Numbered from the stretch's first letter, positions 35,466 to 43,967 are shown. The stretch is DNA of 64,000 nucleotides from Streptomyces sp. CC0208 (GCF_003443735.1 NZ_CP031969.1:8246001-8310000); one strand, 5' to 3'. Notes: generated from the letters alone by a model not told the origin. Translations and numbers: made by a program.

Positions 35466-36152
35466 GTGAGCTCTCTCAACATGCCGCCTGCCCTTGCCCG
35501 TTGGGTGGCCGGGGTCGATGTCGCTACGGCGGCCGGTTCGGCGGCCGTCGACGTGCCCGATCACGCCACCACACTTCTCCTGCGCAGCGACAAGCGTGAG
35601 CTGATCGTCATGGGCCCCCGCACCCGGGCCGCCTATCACGTTGCCGCGCCCGGCCACTCGTGCGTGCGGGTTCGTATGCGGCCGGGTCGTGCCCAAGCCC
35701 TGCTCGGCCGTCCGCTGCGTGATCTCGCCGATCGCGCCCTGCCGCTCCGCGAACTGCCGGGTCTGGACGTCGACCAGCTCGCCGCCGATCCGGTCGCCGC
35801 TCTCGAAGAAGCATTGGCCGATTGGCCGGAGCCTCCGGAGCGGCTCGAAGAGGCGGCACACCTACTGGTCGGCACCACTGTCGCCACGGCCGCGGCCCGG
35901 TTGCACATCAGTGAGCGCCGCCTGCACACCCTGTTCACCGACGGCACCGGCTTGTCCCCGAAGCACTTCGCACGCATCGACCGCGTTCGCACCGTGCTCG
36001 CGGCCGATGCCGGCCGGTGGTCGGACATCGCCGCGACGGCGGGTTACTACGACCAGTCCCACATGACGGCCGAGTTCCGCCACTTCATGGGTGTCCCGCC
36101 GGCCGCGTTCACCGCAGGGCGGCGTCCCGCCGCGACTCCGTGCACTGCCTGA
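35466..36152 (+). CDS. AraC-family transcriptional regulator
   Basis: This is a 228-residue regulator. The N-terminal domain is DUF6597-like (HATTLLLRSDKRELIVMGP). The C-terminal double HTH reads VATAAARLHISERRLHTLF, then WSDIAATAGYYDQSHMTAEF and RHFMGVPPAAF. The start is GTG at 35466 or ATG at 35481; neither has a strong ribosome site, so a leaderless transcript is possible. It is divergent from the NmrA-like gene and probably controls it. Confidence 0.85.
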   Translation: MSSLNMPPALARWVAGVDVATAAGSAAVDVPDHATTLLLRSDKRELIVMGPRTRAAYHVAAPGHSCVRVRMRPGRAQALLGRPLRDLADRALPLRELPGLDVDQLAADPVAALEEALADWPEPPERLEEAAHLLVGTTVATAAARLHISERRLHTLFTDGTGLSPKHFARIDRVRTVLAADAGRWSDIAATAGYYDQSHMTAEFRHFMGVPPAAFTAGRRPAATPCTA

Positions 36153-36169
36153 GTTCCAAGACTGGCAAA

Positions 36170-36425
36170 GGAGGAGTTGCAGCAGCTTGTCGAAGATGAT
36201 CCGGTCGCTGATCCGCGTGCGGTGGCAGCCCAGCGGGTGGGTCGGAGCGTAGACGGGCCGCTGTGGCAGCAGCGCCGCGAATTGGTCCCACAGGGGTTCG
36301 GTCAGCCATGACGGCAAGGCAGGCACAGGTCTCCCGGTGATCACAGAGCGTCGCAACTCCATGATCACCAGGCCCTGTTCTCTACTACTTCCGAGGTACC
36401 CCATCGAGCCTAGCTGCGCGAGTTC
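36170..36425 (-). mobile_element. Truncated inverted copy of the IS5-type element
   Basis: This is the first 256 bases of the IS at 33525-34491, in opposite orientation, ending with the terminal GAACTCGCGCA at 36425. By eye it differs from the full copy by one substitution and one missing G. It breaks off in the transposase gene after CTGCAACTCCT. With the full copy it encloses the NmrA/AraC pair. Confidence 0.88.
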
Positions 36426-36572
36426 TTACTTCGGGAGTTGCAACGGGTGGACGTGGAGGGCATGCCTGAGCTGCGGTTTCCGGAGCTTCGGCAGCGGTCC
36501 GCGCGCCGGCGTCGCCGGGCCATGGCGATTTCTTGACGCACGAATGACAAATGTTCCGAATGGAAGTTAAGT

Positions 36573-36838
36573 CCGTTTCTGGTAGTGGCCTCGTCCGGGC
36601 TCGGTGGGGAAGCCTTGACGGAGGAGGTGTCCGAGGTGAGCACGGGTGACATTGACCGACGCCTCGTCGATGGGCACGCCGAGGAGTTCGTGCAGCTCAG
36701 ATCGGAACTCCTGGTCGGGGTGCTGGTTGAAGGCGTCCGCGACGGCCCGGTAAACGCTGTGTCGCGTAGTTCACCGGCCCGGGTCGTGGCCTTCTCGTGC
36801 TGCGCCTGGAGGTCTGCCAGGAGCTCGAGGACTTTCAC
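36573..36838 (-). pseudogene. IS-associated coiled-coil/winged-helix protein, deleted and frameshifted
   Basis: From GTG at 36838 it reads VKVLELLADLQAQHEKATTR then AGEL. After an internal deletion and a frame change it continues VYRAVADAFNQHPDQEF, then LHELLGVPIDEASVNVTRAH and GRGHYQKRT, ending at 36573. The N-terminal coiled coil plus C-terminal winged helix is the layout also seen at 1673-2232. Its GTG overlaps the stop of the transposase fragment upstream (GTGA), which shows that the two were one translationally coupled IS operon. Confidence 0.6.
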
Positions 36839-36944
36839 GCAGCCGGCTCGAGGGTGTCGCGCCAGGCCGGACTCGGGGCGGTGAGGCGGCGGGTCATGTT
36901 CGCGATGGAGGCCCAGTAGACGCGTGAGGTGCAGCATGGGAGTC
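36835..36944 (-). pseudogene. Transposase, C-terminal tail fragment
   Basis: About 30 residues are readable: VYWASIANMTRRLT then APSPAWRDTLEPAA, with stop at 36835. This resembles the C-terminus of a Streptomyces IS transposase. The rest of the gene is missing. It is coupled by a 4-base overlap to the winged-helix gene. Confidence 0.55.
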
Positions 36945-37280
36945 AGGGGCTGCCTGTTCGTTGTTTGCTCGTGGATGTGTAATTATGGGGGGGTGTTCCC
37001 GTGTCCGGTCTGTGGCGTACGAGAGCGCCGCCGCCCGTGACCTGCATCATCGGCTGTGACGGCACGAGGAGCCGCGGACACGAGCTTCTCGCACAGCAGT
37101 CAGATGGTGGCCCGAAGAGCGGATGGTCGCTCCGTTCGAGCCGATTCAGGCATACAAAGGCCAGCCGCATCCGGTTCTCCCACCCCCAACGCCATATGGA
37201 GACACCATGAGCCTGCGCGACATGCCCGAAAAGCAGCGACGACACGCGCTCGAACTGCTCGCCGTCTTCCGTCTGGATTC
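36945..37280. other. Debris region with an unexplained start
   Basis: No full gene is present. At 37207 an ATG with GGAG upstream opens MSLRDMPEKQRRHALELLA then VFRLDSV, after which the sequence becomes IS5 transposase debris in another frame. It may be the 5' end of an unknown gene cut by an IS. Confidence 0.35.
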
Positions 37281-37460
37281 GGTGTCTCGAACCACATCGC
37301 CTTTCAGAGGTTCACCGAATGGTCCGAAGCCCGGGTATGGACAGAACTCCGCCAACTCCTCCGTAACGCGGATCAAAGTCAGGGCGACCTGGATTGGTCG
37401 CGACGCGTCGTTGATGCCGTGAACGCGCGTGCGGGCAAGAGAAGACGCGGGCGCTTGTGA
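37281..37460 (+). pseudogene. IS5-type transposase, short internal fragment
   Basis: GVSNHIAFQRFTEWSEARVW then TELRQLL and GDLDWSRRVVDAVNARAGK correspond to the IS5 region just before and at the first catalytic Asp. About 59 residues remain, with no start and no C-terminal domain. Confidence 0.65.
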
Positions 37461-37808
37461 ATCACCACATTCTCCTCTGAGGGCACTGTCGAAACGGCGG
37501 TCCTCGTTCGGCGGTGACCTACGGGAACAGGTGTTGGCCGGAGATGGCTTGATCGGACACTGTGAGACCCAACTCAGGAGCGCTGTCATGGTGGTCCTCG
37601 AACGTACCTACTGGCCTCGCCATGCCTTGCCTGGTGCGTGTGTCCTGCAGGCGTAGAGCCAGGACTTGAACTTCGCGAGCAGGGAGGGTGATGCCTCGGA
37701 TGGGTGTCGGCTTTGTGGCCGGCTTCAGGCGGCCTTGCTATCGGGAATCGCCCGGTACATGCCATGCTCGAATGCGGCAAGACCCCTCCTGACCTGCGCT
37801 GTACCAAA
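37461..37808. other. Gene-poor region
   Basis: This is about 350 bases with no recognisable gene. Base composition is less GC-rich than the neighbouring genes, suggesting foreign DNA. Confidence 0.35.
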
Positions 37809-37940
37809 GTGCCAACTATCTCTCTGATTCCGCACTTCAAGATGCTGAAGCTACTTGGCATCAGCGCAGGTCACGAACGTCCCCTAGTGCCAACTATCGA
37901 TCCTGGTCACACGCTTGTGACGAGGATTTTTAGTTGGCAC
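37809..37940. repeat. GTGCCAACTA repeats forming two hairpins
   Basis: GTGCCAACTATC occurs at 37809-37820 and again at 37887-37898 (78 bases apart), and TAGTTGGCAC at 37931-37940 is the inverted copy. The stretch 37887-37940 folds as a long hairpin with about 25-base arms and a CGCT loop (about 21 of 25 pairs). The first copy may pair loosely with CTACTTGGCAT at 37851. The patch is AT-rich for this genome. It may be a mobile-element end or MITE-like repeat. Confidence 0.55.
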
Positions 37941-37984
37941 AAAAGAGGGATGGTCGGCATCAAGATCGGCGTCGCTTCTCAAAG

Positions 37985-38665
37985 GTGACGACGCATCACT
38001 TCGATGCACGTGGCTCGGGCCGCGTTCGATCGGTCCCGCGGGTACGGTACGCCGAGGAGGATCCGTTCGCGGGCCTGTCCGGCGCGGAGCCAGTCGGTCC
38101 GGCGGTCGTGCGCCGTGGACAGCACTGTGATCGTCGGGTGCCTCTCGAAGGTTCGGGCTGTGAGCACCTCCGCGTGGCGGTGGGCGCCGAAGTCCCGCAT
38201 CGGGATGCGGTCATGCCCGGGCCAGTGCTGTTTGTTTCTGCCAACCAGCGGCGGCTATCCATGGCCCGGTCCGCATCGGTGGTGTTGCGGTGCTCTGCCT
38301 CCCTGGTGAGCTGAAGGACGCTGTCGGCGGGCCTCTTCCGCGTGCGCGGCTTCGGTGAGTTCGGTGATCACAGCGCTGGGCAACGGCCGCGCCGAGAAGG
38401 GGAATCGGCTGCCGGGGCGCGGGAGCAGCCGCGTCACTGGTTCCCAGCCGAAGTGCTCCACTGCTGCAGCCGACGGACACGTGCAGGGGCCGCCCGGTCG
38501 GGTCGATGTGGCGTAGGCCGCGTTGCGTCGCCGCGCGGATCTCCAGCGTGAGCGTGTCCGGGTCGAGTCGGAAGGGCCAGGGCTGGTGTTGCGGATCGAC
38601 GGTGCGGCCACGGCCGCGGAGACCAGCGTCTCCAAGGTCCTCGCGTCGAGGACGGCAGTACGCAT
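37985..38665 (-). pseudogene. Acg-type nitroreductase-like protein, multiply frameshifted
   Basis: From ATG 38665 (GGGAGAA upstream) the frame encodes MRTAVLDARTLETLVSAAVA then APSIRNT. One frame over it continues QPWPFRLDPDTLTLEIRAAT and GLRHIDPTGRPLHVSVGC, then the first frame again with FGWEPVTRLLPRPG and AVITELTEA. The C-terminal part FERHPTITVLSTAHDRRTDW then LRAGQARERILL lies further down, and then the match ends. This is the layout of Acg-family FMN-binding proteins (a DosR-regulon family in mycobacteria), usually about 330 residues. Several indels and a lost end make it a pseudogene, directly next to the DevR-like gene. Confidence 0.8.
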
Positions 38666-38796
38666 CGCGGGCTTCTCCCCGCCCTACGCCATGGGATGCA
38701 GCGGGGCTTATGGGTGACCGAACCAGCGTGGCGTTCGGCACGCCGACAGGAGCAGGGGCCGTCCGGCCCGGGGTGGGTCCTGGTCGTCCCCTTCGC

Positions 38797-39498
38797 TCAC
38801 TTCGTGGGGCGTTCGCCGGTCTCGGACTGCTCCAGATGAGAGGCCAGGACCGCGGCCTGGACGCGGCGCTGGACGCCGAGTTTGGCCAGGAGCCGGGAGA
38901 TGTGGTTCTTGACGGTCTTCTCCGACAGGTAGAGCTTCTTGCCGATCTCGCGGTTGGTCAGGCCGTCGCCGATCAGGGCGAGGATGTCCCGCTCGCGGGG
39001 CGACAGGCTCGCGAGCTCGGGGGCCATGGCGGGTGTCTCGGCGGGGTCGGCACGCAGCGAGCGCATCAGGCGGGCCGTGGTCGCGGGGTCCAGCATCGAC
39101 TGGCCCGAGGCGACCGTGCGCACGGCCGAGACCAGGTCGGAGCCCCTGATCTGCTTGAGGACGTAGCCCGAGGCCCCGGCCATGATGGCGTCAAGCAGGG
39201 CGTCCTCGTCGTCGAACGAGGTCAGCATCAGACAGGCCAGCTCCGGCATCTGGTTGCGCAGCTCCCGGCAGACCGTGATGCCGTCTCCGTCCGGGAGCCG
39301 TACGTCGAGCACGGCGACGTCCGGGCGCAGGGCCGGGCCGCGGACGAGGGCGTGCTCCACGGTGCCCGCGTCGCCGACCACCGAGATGTCCGGTTCGGCG
39401 TCGAGCAGGTCGGTGATACCGCGTCGTACGACCTCATGGTCGTCGAGCAGGAAGACACGGATCGGATCCTGGTCGGTGAAGGTGCGTGTCCCGGTCAT
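38797..39498 (-). CDS. devR: NarL/LuxR-type response regulator, DevR/DosR-like
   Basis: This is a 233-residue response regulator. The receiver domain has the acidic pair DD in FLLDDHEVVRRG, phospho-acceptor D65 in VAVLDVRLPDGDG, and a conserved Lys in GYVLKQIRG. The C-terminal LuxR HTH is LSPRERDILALIGDGLTNRE, then KTVKNHISRLLAKLGVQRR. The sequence parallels mycobacterial DosR (DevR) across its length, including DAIMAGASGYVLK and the KNHISRLLAKLG helix. The start at 39498 has AAGGGG 6 bases upstream. No histidine kinase lies in the window. A GGGCC-GACC-GGCCC box about 80 bases upstream suggests autoregulation, and the same box recurs through the island. Confidence 0.9.
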   Translation of the reverse strand: MTGTRTFTDQDPIRVFLLDDHEVVRRGITDLLDAEPDISVVGDAGTVEHALVRGPALRPDVAVLDVRLPDGDGITVCRELRNQMPELACLMLTSFDDEDALLDAIMAGASGYVLKQIRGSDLVSAVRTVASGQSMLDPATTARLMRSLRADPAETPAMAPELASLSPRERDILALIGDGLTNREIGKKLYLSEKTVKNHISRLLAKLGVQRRVQAAVLASHLEQSETGERPTK

Positions 39499-39858
39499 GA
39501 CGACCCCTTGTTCCCCGGTGGCGGACGGGCTGCGGGTTCCCGTGAGGCCGATCATCGCGCGCCGGGCCCTGATGCACTAGGGCCGACCGGCCCCGCTCGG
39601 CGTCGAAACGTGCCCTCACTGGCCCCGTGCGCAGCTCCTGATGGCCCCTGCTGCCAGAGGGATCGACCGGTGAGATCTTGCATGCGGCACCCAGGCTGGT
39701 TCTGTCCATGAGGGGCTGTGACCGATGCGGAAGGCACAGCGCACGAAGGTCCGGTCGACAGCCGTTCAGCGCCGATGTACAGCCTTGAGTACGACGTCCT
39801 GGCTCCTCATCTGACGTGGAGCGCCGGTGGCTTCAGGGTATGGCCAGGTCTCGAATCA
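39499..39858. other. Gene-free spacer between devR-like and CBS genes
   Basis: Apart from the box at 39580-39593 no feature is visible. It holds the promoter of the response regulator and the 3' end region of the CBS/BON gene. Plus-strand open frames here are antisense shadows. Confidence 0.4.
39580..39593. promoter_or_regulatory. DevR-type box upstream of the response regulator
   Basis: GGGCCGACCGGCCC lies 82 bases before the devR-like ATG, in a 360-base gene-free spacer (39499-39858). It is one of about 14 related palindromes in the island. Confidence 0.6.
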
Positions 39859-40563
39859 CTAAGCGGGAGCGGATTTCCCCGGCTGTGCGGCCTGGGGGTC
39901 CGGGGAACCGTCGGAGTGCTCACGGCCGACCAGCTCGAATTCGACGTCCACCACGCCCTCCACAGCACGTACCAGACGGGCGGCCACGGGGATCAAGGAC
40001 GTGTCCCGGACGCGCCCGGCGAGCTTCACCACGCCGTCGTTCACCTGGACCCGGATCGCCGAGCCCGGCGGGGGGAAGAGGTAGGCCACCACCTCGCGGC
40101 GGACCTCCTCCTCGATCTCCTCGTCACCACGCAGGAACACCTTGAGCAGGTCGGCCCTGCTGACGATGCCCTCCAGCATGCCCAGCTCGTTCACGACCGG
40201 CAGCCGCTTGACCCTGGAGTGCGCCATGGTCCGGGCGGCCTGGGCGAGGGTGGCGTCCGGGCGGGTGGTGAGCGCCGGGGAGGTCATCAGTTCTTCCGCG
40301 GTGACCGCGCCGGCCTTCGCCAGGTCGGACAGGCGGCGCAGCTGCGTGTAGCGGTCGGGGTCGCTGTCGCGGAACTCCTCCTTGGGCAGGAGGTCTGCCT
40401 CGGAGACGAGGCCGACCACGCGCCCCTCGCCCTCGAGTACGGGCAGGGCGCTGACCTTCCAGTCCTGCATCAGCCGCACGATCTCCTTGAAGGTGGCCTT
40501 GCGGCCGACGGCGGCGACCGTGTGAGTCATGACGTCGCTGACGATGTGTGGGGTGCCGTGCAT
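39859..40563 (-). CDS. CBS-pair and BON domain protein
   Basis: This is a 234-residue protein with two CBS motifs (about 8-60 and 92-145) and a BON-type domain (about 150-215, IRVQVNDGVVKLAGRVRDTS). CBS pairs bind adenine nucleotides and report energy state. Hypoxic response protein 1 of mycobacteria is a CBS protein of the DosR regulon. It lies 39 bases after the cyclic-nucleotide-binding gene, probably in the same operon. A similar CBS/BON gene is at 56103-56834. Confidence 0.9.
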   Translation of the reverse strand: MHGTPHIVSDVMTHTVAAVGRKATFKEIVRLMQDWKVSALPVLEGEGRVVGLVSEADLLPKEEFRDSDPDRYTQLRRLSDLAKAGAVTAEELMTSPALTTRPDATLAQAARTMAHSRVKRLPVVNELGMLEGIVSRADLLKVFLRGDEEIEEEVRREVVAYLFPPPGSAIRVQVNDGVVKLAGRVRDTSLIPVAARLVRAVEGVVDVEFELVGREHSDGSPDPQAAQPGKSAPA

Positions 40564-40602
40564 GGTGGCTCCCTCTCGTGTCGCTTCGGCCCGTGTGAGC
40601 GG

Positions 40603-41067
40603 TCAGACGTGGCTGCCCGCGCCGTACGGGGCGTACAGGTCCAGCAATCGCGTACGGGCGGAGCGCAGGCGGTGGGCCAGCACGCCACCGACCCACTGGG
40701 CGATGGCGTTGCCCATGGCCGGGTCCTCCTGGCACATCAGGCGAACGGCCGTGGCGTCGAACTCGTAGGCCCTTACCGGGGTTGTCGCCTCAGCGCCCAG
40801 GTGCCAGACATGGGGGGTGAACAGCCAGGACCACCCGACGAGCTCGTTGTGCCGGAGCGTCTCGATGACGGCCGCGCGGCGACCGGGCACGTGCATGTCG
40901 AGCTCGACGGTGCCGGTGCGCACGATCCAGAACCGGTCGGCCTTGCCGCCTTCCTCGAACAGGCGCGCCCCTTGCGGGAAGGAGACCTCGCGGGCGACGC
41001 GCATGAGCCGGTGCCGGTGCTCGGCCGGCAGGGCGCGCAGCATGCTGGGCGTAGGGGTGGTGATCAT
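40603..41067 (-). CDS. Cyclic nucleotide-binding domain protein (Crp-like, no HTH)
   Basis: This is a 154-residue single-domain protein with the cNMP-binding beta-roll: FPQGARLFEEGGKADRFWIV, then GTVELDMHVPGRRAAVIETL and NELVGWSWLF. No DNA-binding helix-turn-helix follows; the C-terminus is a helix ending LLDLYAPYGAGSHV. It is a stand-alone sensor module. The start is ATG at 41067 with GGGAGG upstream. Two tandem box-like sites lie 70-105 bases upstream. It is probably co-transcribed with the CBS/BON gene. Confidence 0.85.
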   Translation of the reverse strand: MITTPTPSMLRALPAEHRHRLMRVAREVSFPQGARLFEEGGKADRFWIVRTGTVELDMHVPGRRAAVIETLRHNELVGWSWLFTPHVWHLGAEATTPVRAYEFDATAVRLMCQEDPAMGNAIAQWVGGVLAHRLRSARTRLLDLYAPYGAGSHV

Positions 41068-41136
41068 GGCGTGCCTCCCGACGGGATGTAGGAACTGCCA
41101 TGGCCAGCGTCTGTCCGACGGCGGGCAGCAGACCAT

Positions 41137-41171
41137 GGGCCACCCGGTCCATAGGCCGGGCCACTCGGCTC
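41137..41171. promoter_or_regulatory. Tandem DevR-type boxes upstream of the cNMP gene
   Basis: GGGCCACCCGGTCC (41137-41150) and GGGCCACTCGGCTC (41158-41171) are degenerate copies, 21 bases apart start to start. They lie on the same face of the helix in the region between the minus-strand cNMP/CBS operon and the plus-strand genes. Confidence 0.45.
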
Positions 41172-41263
41172 CGGCAAGGGGACCTGCGGCACGCTGCGGC
41201 CACGCCGACTCGGCTGTTCCATGAGGGTGTGAGACAACCCGGCCATTGGAGGGGGTGAGTTCT

Positions 41264-41473
41264 GTGGGTACCTCACTGACACCCGACTTCTGGAAGTTGT
41301 TCGGCGTTCTCCTGGTGACCTCGACGGCGGTCACCTTCGTGGTGAGTGCCGCGCTGGACACGCTGGTCGTACGGCTGCAGGAGCGCCGTCGGCAGCGTCG
41401 GCAGACCGACGACCGCACGGCCACGACGCCTCACTGGGCCGACCGGCCACGCCGGGCCCTGGTGCACCACTGA
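41264..41473 (+). CDS. Small single-pass membrane protein
   Basis: This is a ~69-residue protein beginning VGTSLTPDFWKLFGVLLVTS, with one hydrophobic helix (about 10-33) followed by a strongly basic tail (RLQERRRQRRQTDDR). The GTG at 41264 is chosen because GGAGGGGG ends about 8 bases before it; GTG 41255 and ATG 41246 are alternatives. The end of the gene contains a DevR-type box. It sits directly before pflB. The function is unknown. Confidence 0.55.
   Translation: MGTSLTPDFWKLFGVLLVTSTAVTFVVSAALDTLVVRLQERRRQRRQTDDRTATTPHWADRPRRALVHH
41436..41449. promoter_or_regulatory. DevR-type box upstream of pflB
   Basis: GGGCCGACCGGCCA lies 252 bases before the pflB ATG, inside the 3' end of the small membrane gene. 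Confidence 0.5.
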
Positions 41474-41563
41474 ACCGAGTGGTGCGAAGGGCGGAGGCCA
41501 CCGCCCGGTTCGTCGCGCACGCCGGCGGACCGGCCGCGACAGGCGCCTCGGATGCGGGCCCTG

Positions 41564-41577
41564 GGGCCGGTCGGCGC
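41564..41577. promoter_or_regulatory. DevR-type box nearer pflB
   Basis: GGGCCGGTCGGCGC, a 12-of-14 match to the symmetric consensus, lies 124 bases before the pflB start and is better placed for activation of that gene than the 41436 site. Confidence 0.5.
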
Positions 41578-41700
41578 ATGGACAGGGCCACACGGTCCCG
41601 TCAACGGCCCTGGTCGGCACTCGTCCCCGCCGGTACCGCTCACCAGGATCAGAGGTGGAAGGCACCTGCGCGCAGGAACGAGCACGAGAGGGGACCGCCG

Positions 41701-43962
41701 ATGACCGTCACCGTGACAGCAGATGACCGGACGGCGACCGATGCCTGGCGAGGCTTCGCTGGAACCGGCTGGCGTGAGCGCGTCGACGTGCGCGACTTCA
41801 TCCAGGCCAACTTCACACCGTACGAGGGCGACGCGTCCTTCCTCACCGGCCCCACCGACCGGACGCGCGCCGTCTGGGAGACGGTCAGCGCGCTCTTCCC
41901 GGAGGAGCGGAGCCGCGGTGTCCTCGACGTCGACACCGCCACCCCCTCCACGATCACCTCGCACGCCCCCGGCTACATCGACCGCGACCGCGAATTGATC
42001 GTCGGCCTGCAGACCGACGCCCCGCTGAAGCGCGCGATCATGCCGAATGGCGGGCTGCGCATGGTGGAGAACGGACTGGAGGCGTACGGCTACGAGCCCG
42101 ACCCGTTCGTGACGAGGGTCTTCGGGACCTACCGCAAGACCCACAATGACGGTGTCTTCGACGCCTACACACCCGAGATGCGCGCCGCGCGCAAGGCGGG
42201 CATCATCACCGGGCTGCCCGACGCCTACGGCCGTGGCCGGATCATCGGCGACTACCGGCGCGTGGCGCTGTACGGCACGGACCGGCTGATCGAGGCCAAG
42301 CGAGCTGAGCGGGCGCTGCTGGACGTCCGTCCCTCCACGGCCGATGTGATCCGGGACCGGGAGGAACTCGCCGAACAGACAAGGGCGTTGGGCGAACTGT
42401 CCGAGATGGCAGCCACGTACGGCTGCGATGTCTCGCGTCCCGCCACCACCGCCCACGAGGCCGTGCAGTGGCTCTACCTCGGCTATCTCGCCGCCGTGAA
42501 GGAACAGAACGGCGCCGCGATGTCGCTGGGCCGCACGTCGACCTTCCTCGACGTCTACCTCCGGCGCGACCTGACGGACGGTCTCATCGACGAGTCCCGT
42601 GCCCAGGAACTGATCGACGACTTCGTGATCAAATTGCGGATCGTACGGTTCCTGCGCACCCCCGAGTACGACGCCCTGTTCTCCGGCGACCCGACCTGGG
42701 TGACGGAGTCCATCGGGGGCATGGGCGCCGACGGCCGGACCCTGGTGACCCGCACCTCGTTCCGCTTCCTCCAGACCCTCTACAACCTCGGCCCGGCTCC
42801 GGAGCCGAACCTCACCGTGCTGTGGTCGCCGCGACTGCCCACCGGCTTCAAGGAGTTCTGCGCCCAGGTCTCGATCGACACCAGCGCCGTCCAGTACGAG
42901 TCCGACGACCTGACGCGTCCGCGGACCGGCGACGACACCGCGATCGCCTGCTGCGTCTCCGCGATGGCGGTCGGCAGGCAGATGCAGTTCTTCGGCGCCC
43001 GGGTCAACCTCGCCAAGGCTCTGCTGTACGCCGTCAACGGCGGCCGGGACGAGATGACCGGCGACCAGATCGCCCCGCCGACGCCTCCGCTGACCGGGGA
43101 GTACCTGGACTACGACGAGCTGTCGGCGGCGTACGACCGGGTCCTGGACTGGCTGGCGAAGACGTACGTCGACGCGCTGAACGTCATCCACTACATGCAC
43201 GACAAGTACGCCTACGAGCGCGTGGAGATGGCGCTGCACGACCACCCCGTGCACCGCTTCATGGCCTGTGGCATCGCCGGCTTGTCGGTCGCCGCGGACA
43301 GCCTGTCGGCCGTCAAGCACGCGCGGGTGAAGGTGTTCCGGGACGCCGGTGGCCTCGCCGTCGACTTCCGTACCGAGGGCGACTTCCCGGCGTACGGCAA
43401 CAACGACGACCGCGCCGACAGCATCGCCGTCCACCTGGTGGAGTCCTTCATGGCGAAGGTGCGCGAGCACCCCACCTACCGGGACGCCGAGCACACCCAG
43501 TCCGTGCTGACGATCACCTCGAACGTCGTCTACGGCAAGCACACCGGCAACACCCCCGACGGCCGCCGCGCCGGAGAGCCCTTCGCCCCCGGCGCCAACC
43601 CGATGAACGGCCGCGACCGGCACGGGGTGGCCGCCTCCGCGCTGTCGGTGGCCAAGCTGCCGTACGAGCAGGCTCGCGACGGCATCTCACTGACCACGAC
43701 CATCACCCCCGAGGGCCTGGGGCACTGCCCGCAGGAACGGGCAGGTCACCTGGTCGGCATCCTCGACGCGTACATGGCCGCGGGAGGCTTCCACATGAAC
43801 GTCAACGTCCTCGACCGCACCACGCTGGAGGACGCCATGGAGAACCCCGGCAAGTACCCGGACCTGACCATCCGCGTCTCCGGCTACGCCGTCAACTTCG
43901 TCCGGCTGACCCGCGAGCAGCAGCTCGACGTGATCAGCCGTACCTTCCACGGAACGCTGTGA
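41701..43962 (+). CDS. pflB: Pyruvate formate-lyase (glycyl-radical enzyme)
   Basis: This is a 753-residue enzyme converting pyruvate and CoA to acetyl-CoA and formate. The adjacent catalytic cysteines are C417-C418 in AIACCVSAM, and the glycyl radical site is G728 in RVSGYAVNF, 25 residues from the C-terminus. These positions nearly equal those of E. coli PflB (418/419, 734 of 760). The start has GAGAGGGGA 8 bases upstream. The activase follows with overlapping or near-touching codons. PFL is destroyed by oxygen in its radical form, so its presence in an aerobic actinomycete implies use only under strong oxygen limitation. Two box-like palindromes upstream fit DevR control. Confidence 0.96.
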   Translation: MTVTVTADDRTATDAWRGFAGTGWRERVDVRDFIQANFTPYEGDASFLTGPTDRTRAVWETVSALFPEERSRGVLDVDTATPSTITSHAPGYIDRDRELIVGLQTDAPLKRAIMPNGGLRMVENGLEAYGYEPDPFVTRVFGTYRKTHNDGVFDAYTPEMRAARKAGIITGLPDAYGRGRIIGDYRRVALYGTDRLIEAKRAERALLDVRPSTADVIRDREELAEQTRALGELSEMAATYGCDVSRPATTAHEAVQWLYLGYLAAVKEQNGAAMSLGRTSTFLDVYLRRDLTDGLIDESRAQELIDDFVIKLRIVRFLRTPEYDALFSGDPTWVTESIGGMGADGRTLVTRTSFRFLQTLYNLGPAPEPNLTVLWSPRLPTGFKEFCAQVSIDTSAVQYESDDLTRPRTGDDTAIACCVSAMAVGRQMQFFGARVNLAKALLYAVNGGRDEMTGDQIAPPTPPLTGEYLDYDELSAAYDRVLDWLAKTYVDALNVIHYMHDKYAYERVEMALHDHPVHRFMACGIAGLSVAADSLSAVKHARVKVFRDAGGLAVDFRTEGDFPAYGNNDDRADSIAVHLVESFMAKVREHPTYRDAEHTQSVLTITSNVVYGKHTGNTPDGRRAGEPFAPGANPMNGRDRHGVAASALSVAKLPYEQARDGISLTTTITPEGLGHCPQERAGHLVGILDAYMAAGGFHMNVNVLDRTTLEDAMENPGKYPDLTIRVSGYAVNFVRLTREQQLDVISRTFHGTL

Positions 43963-43967
43963 GCCCG

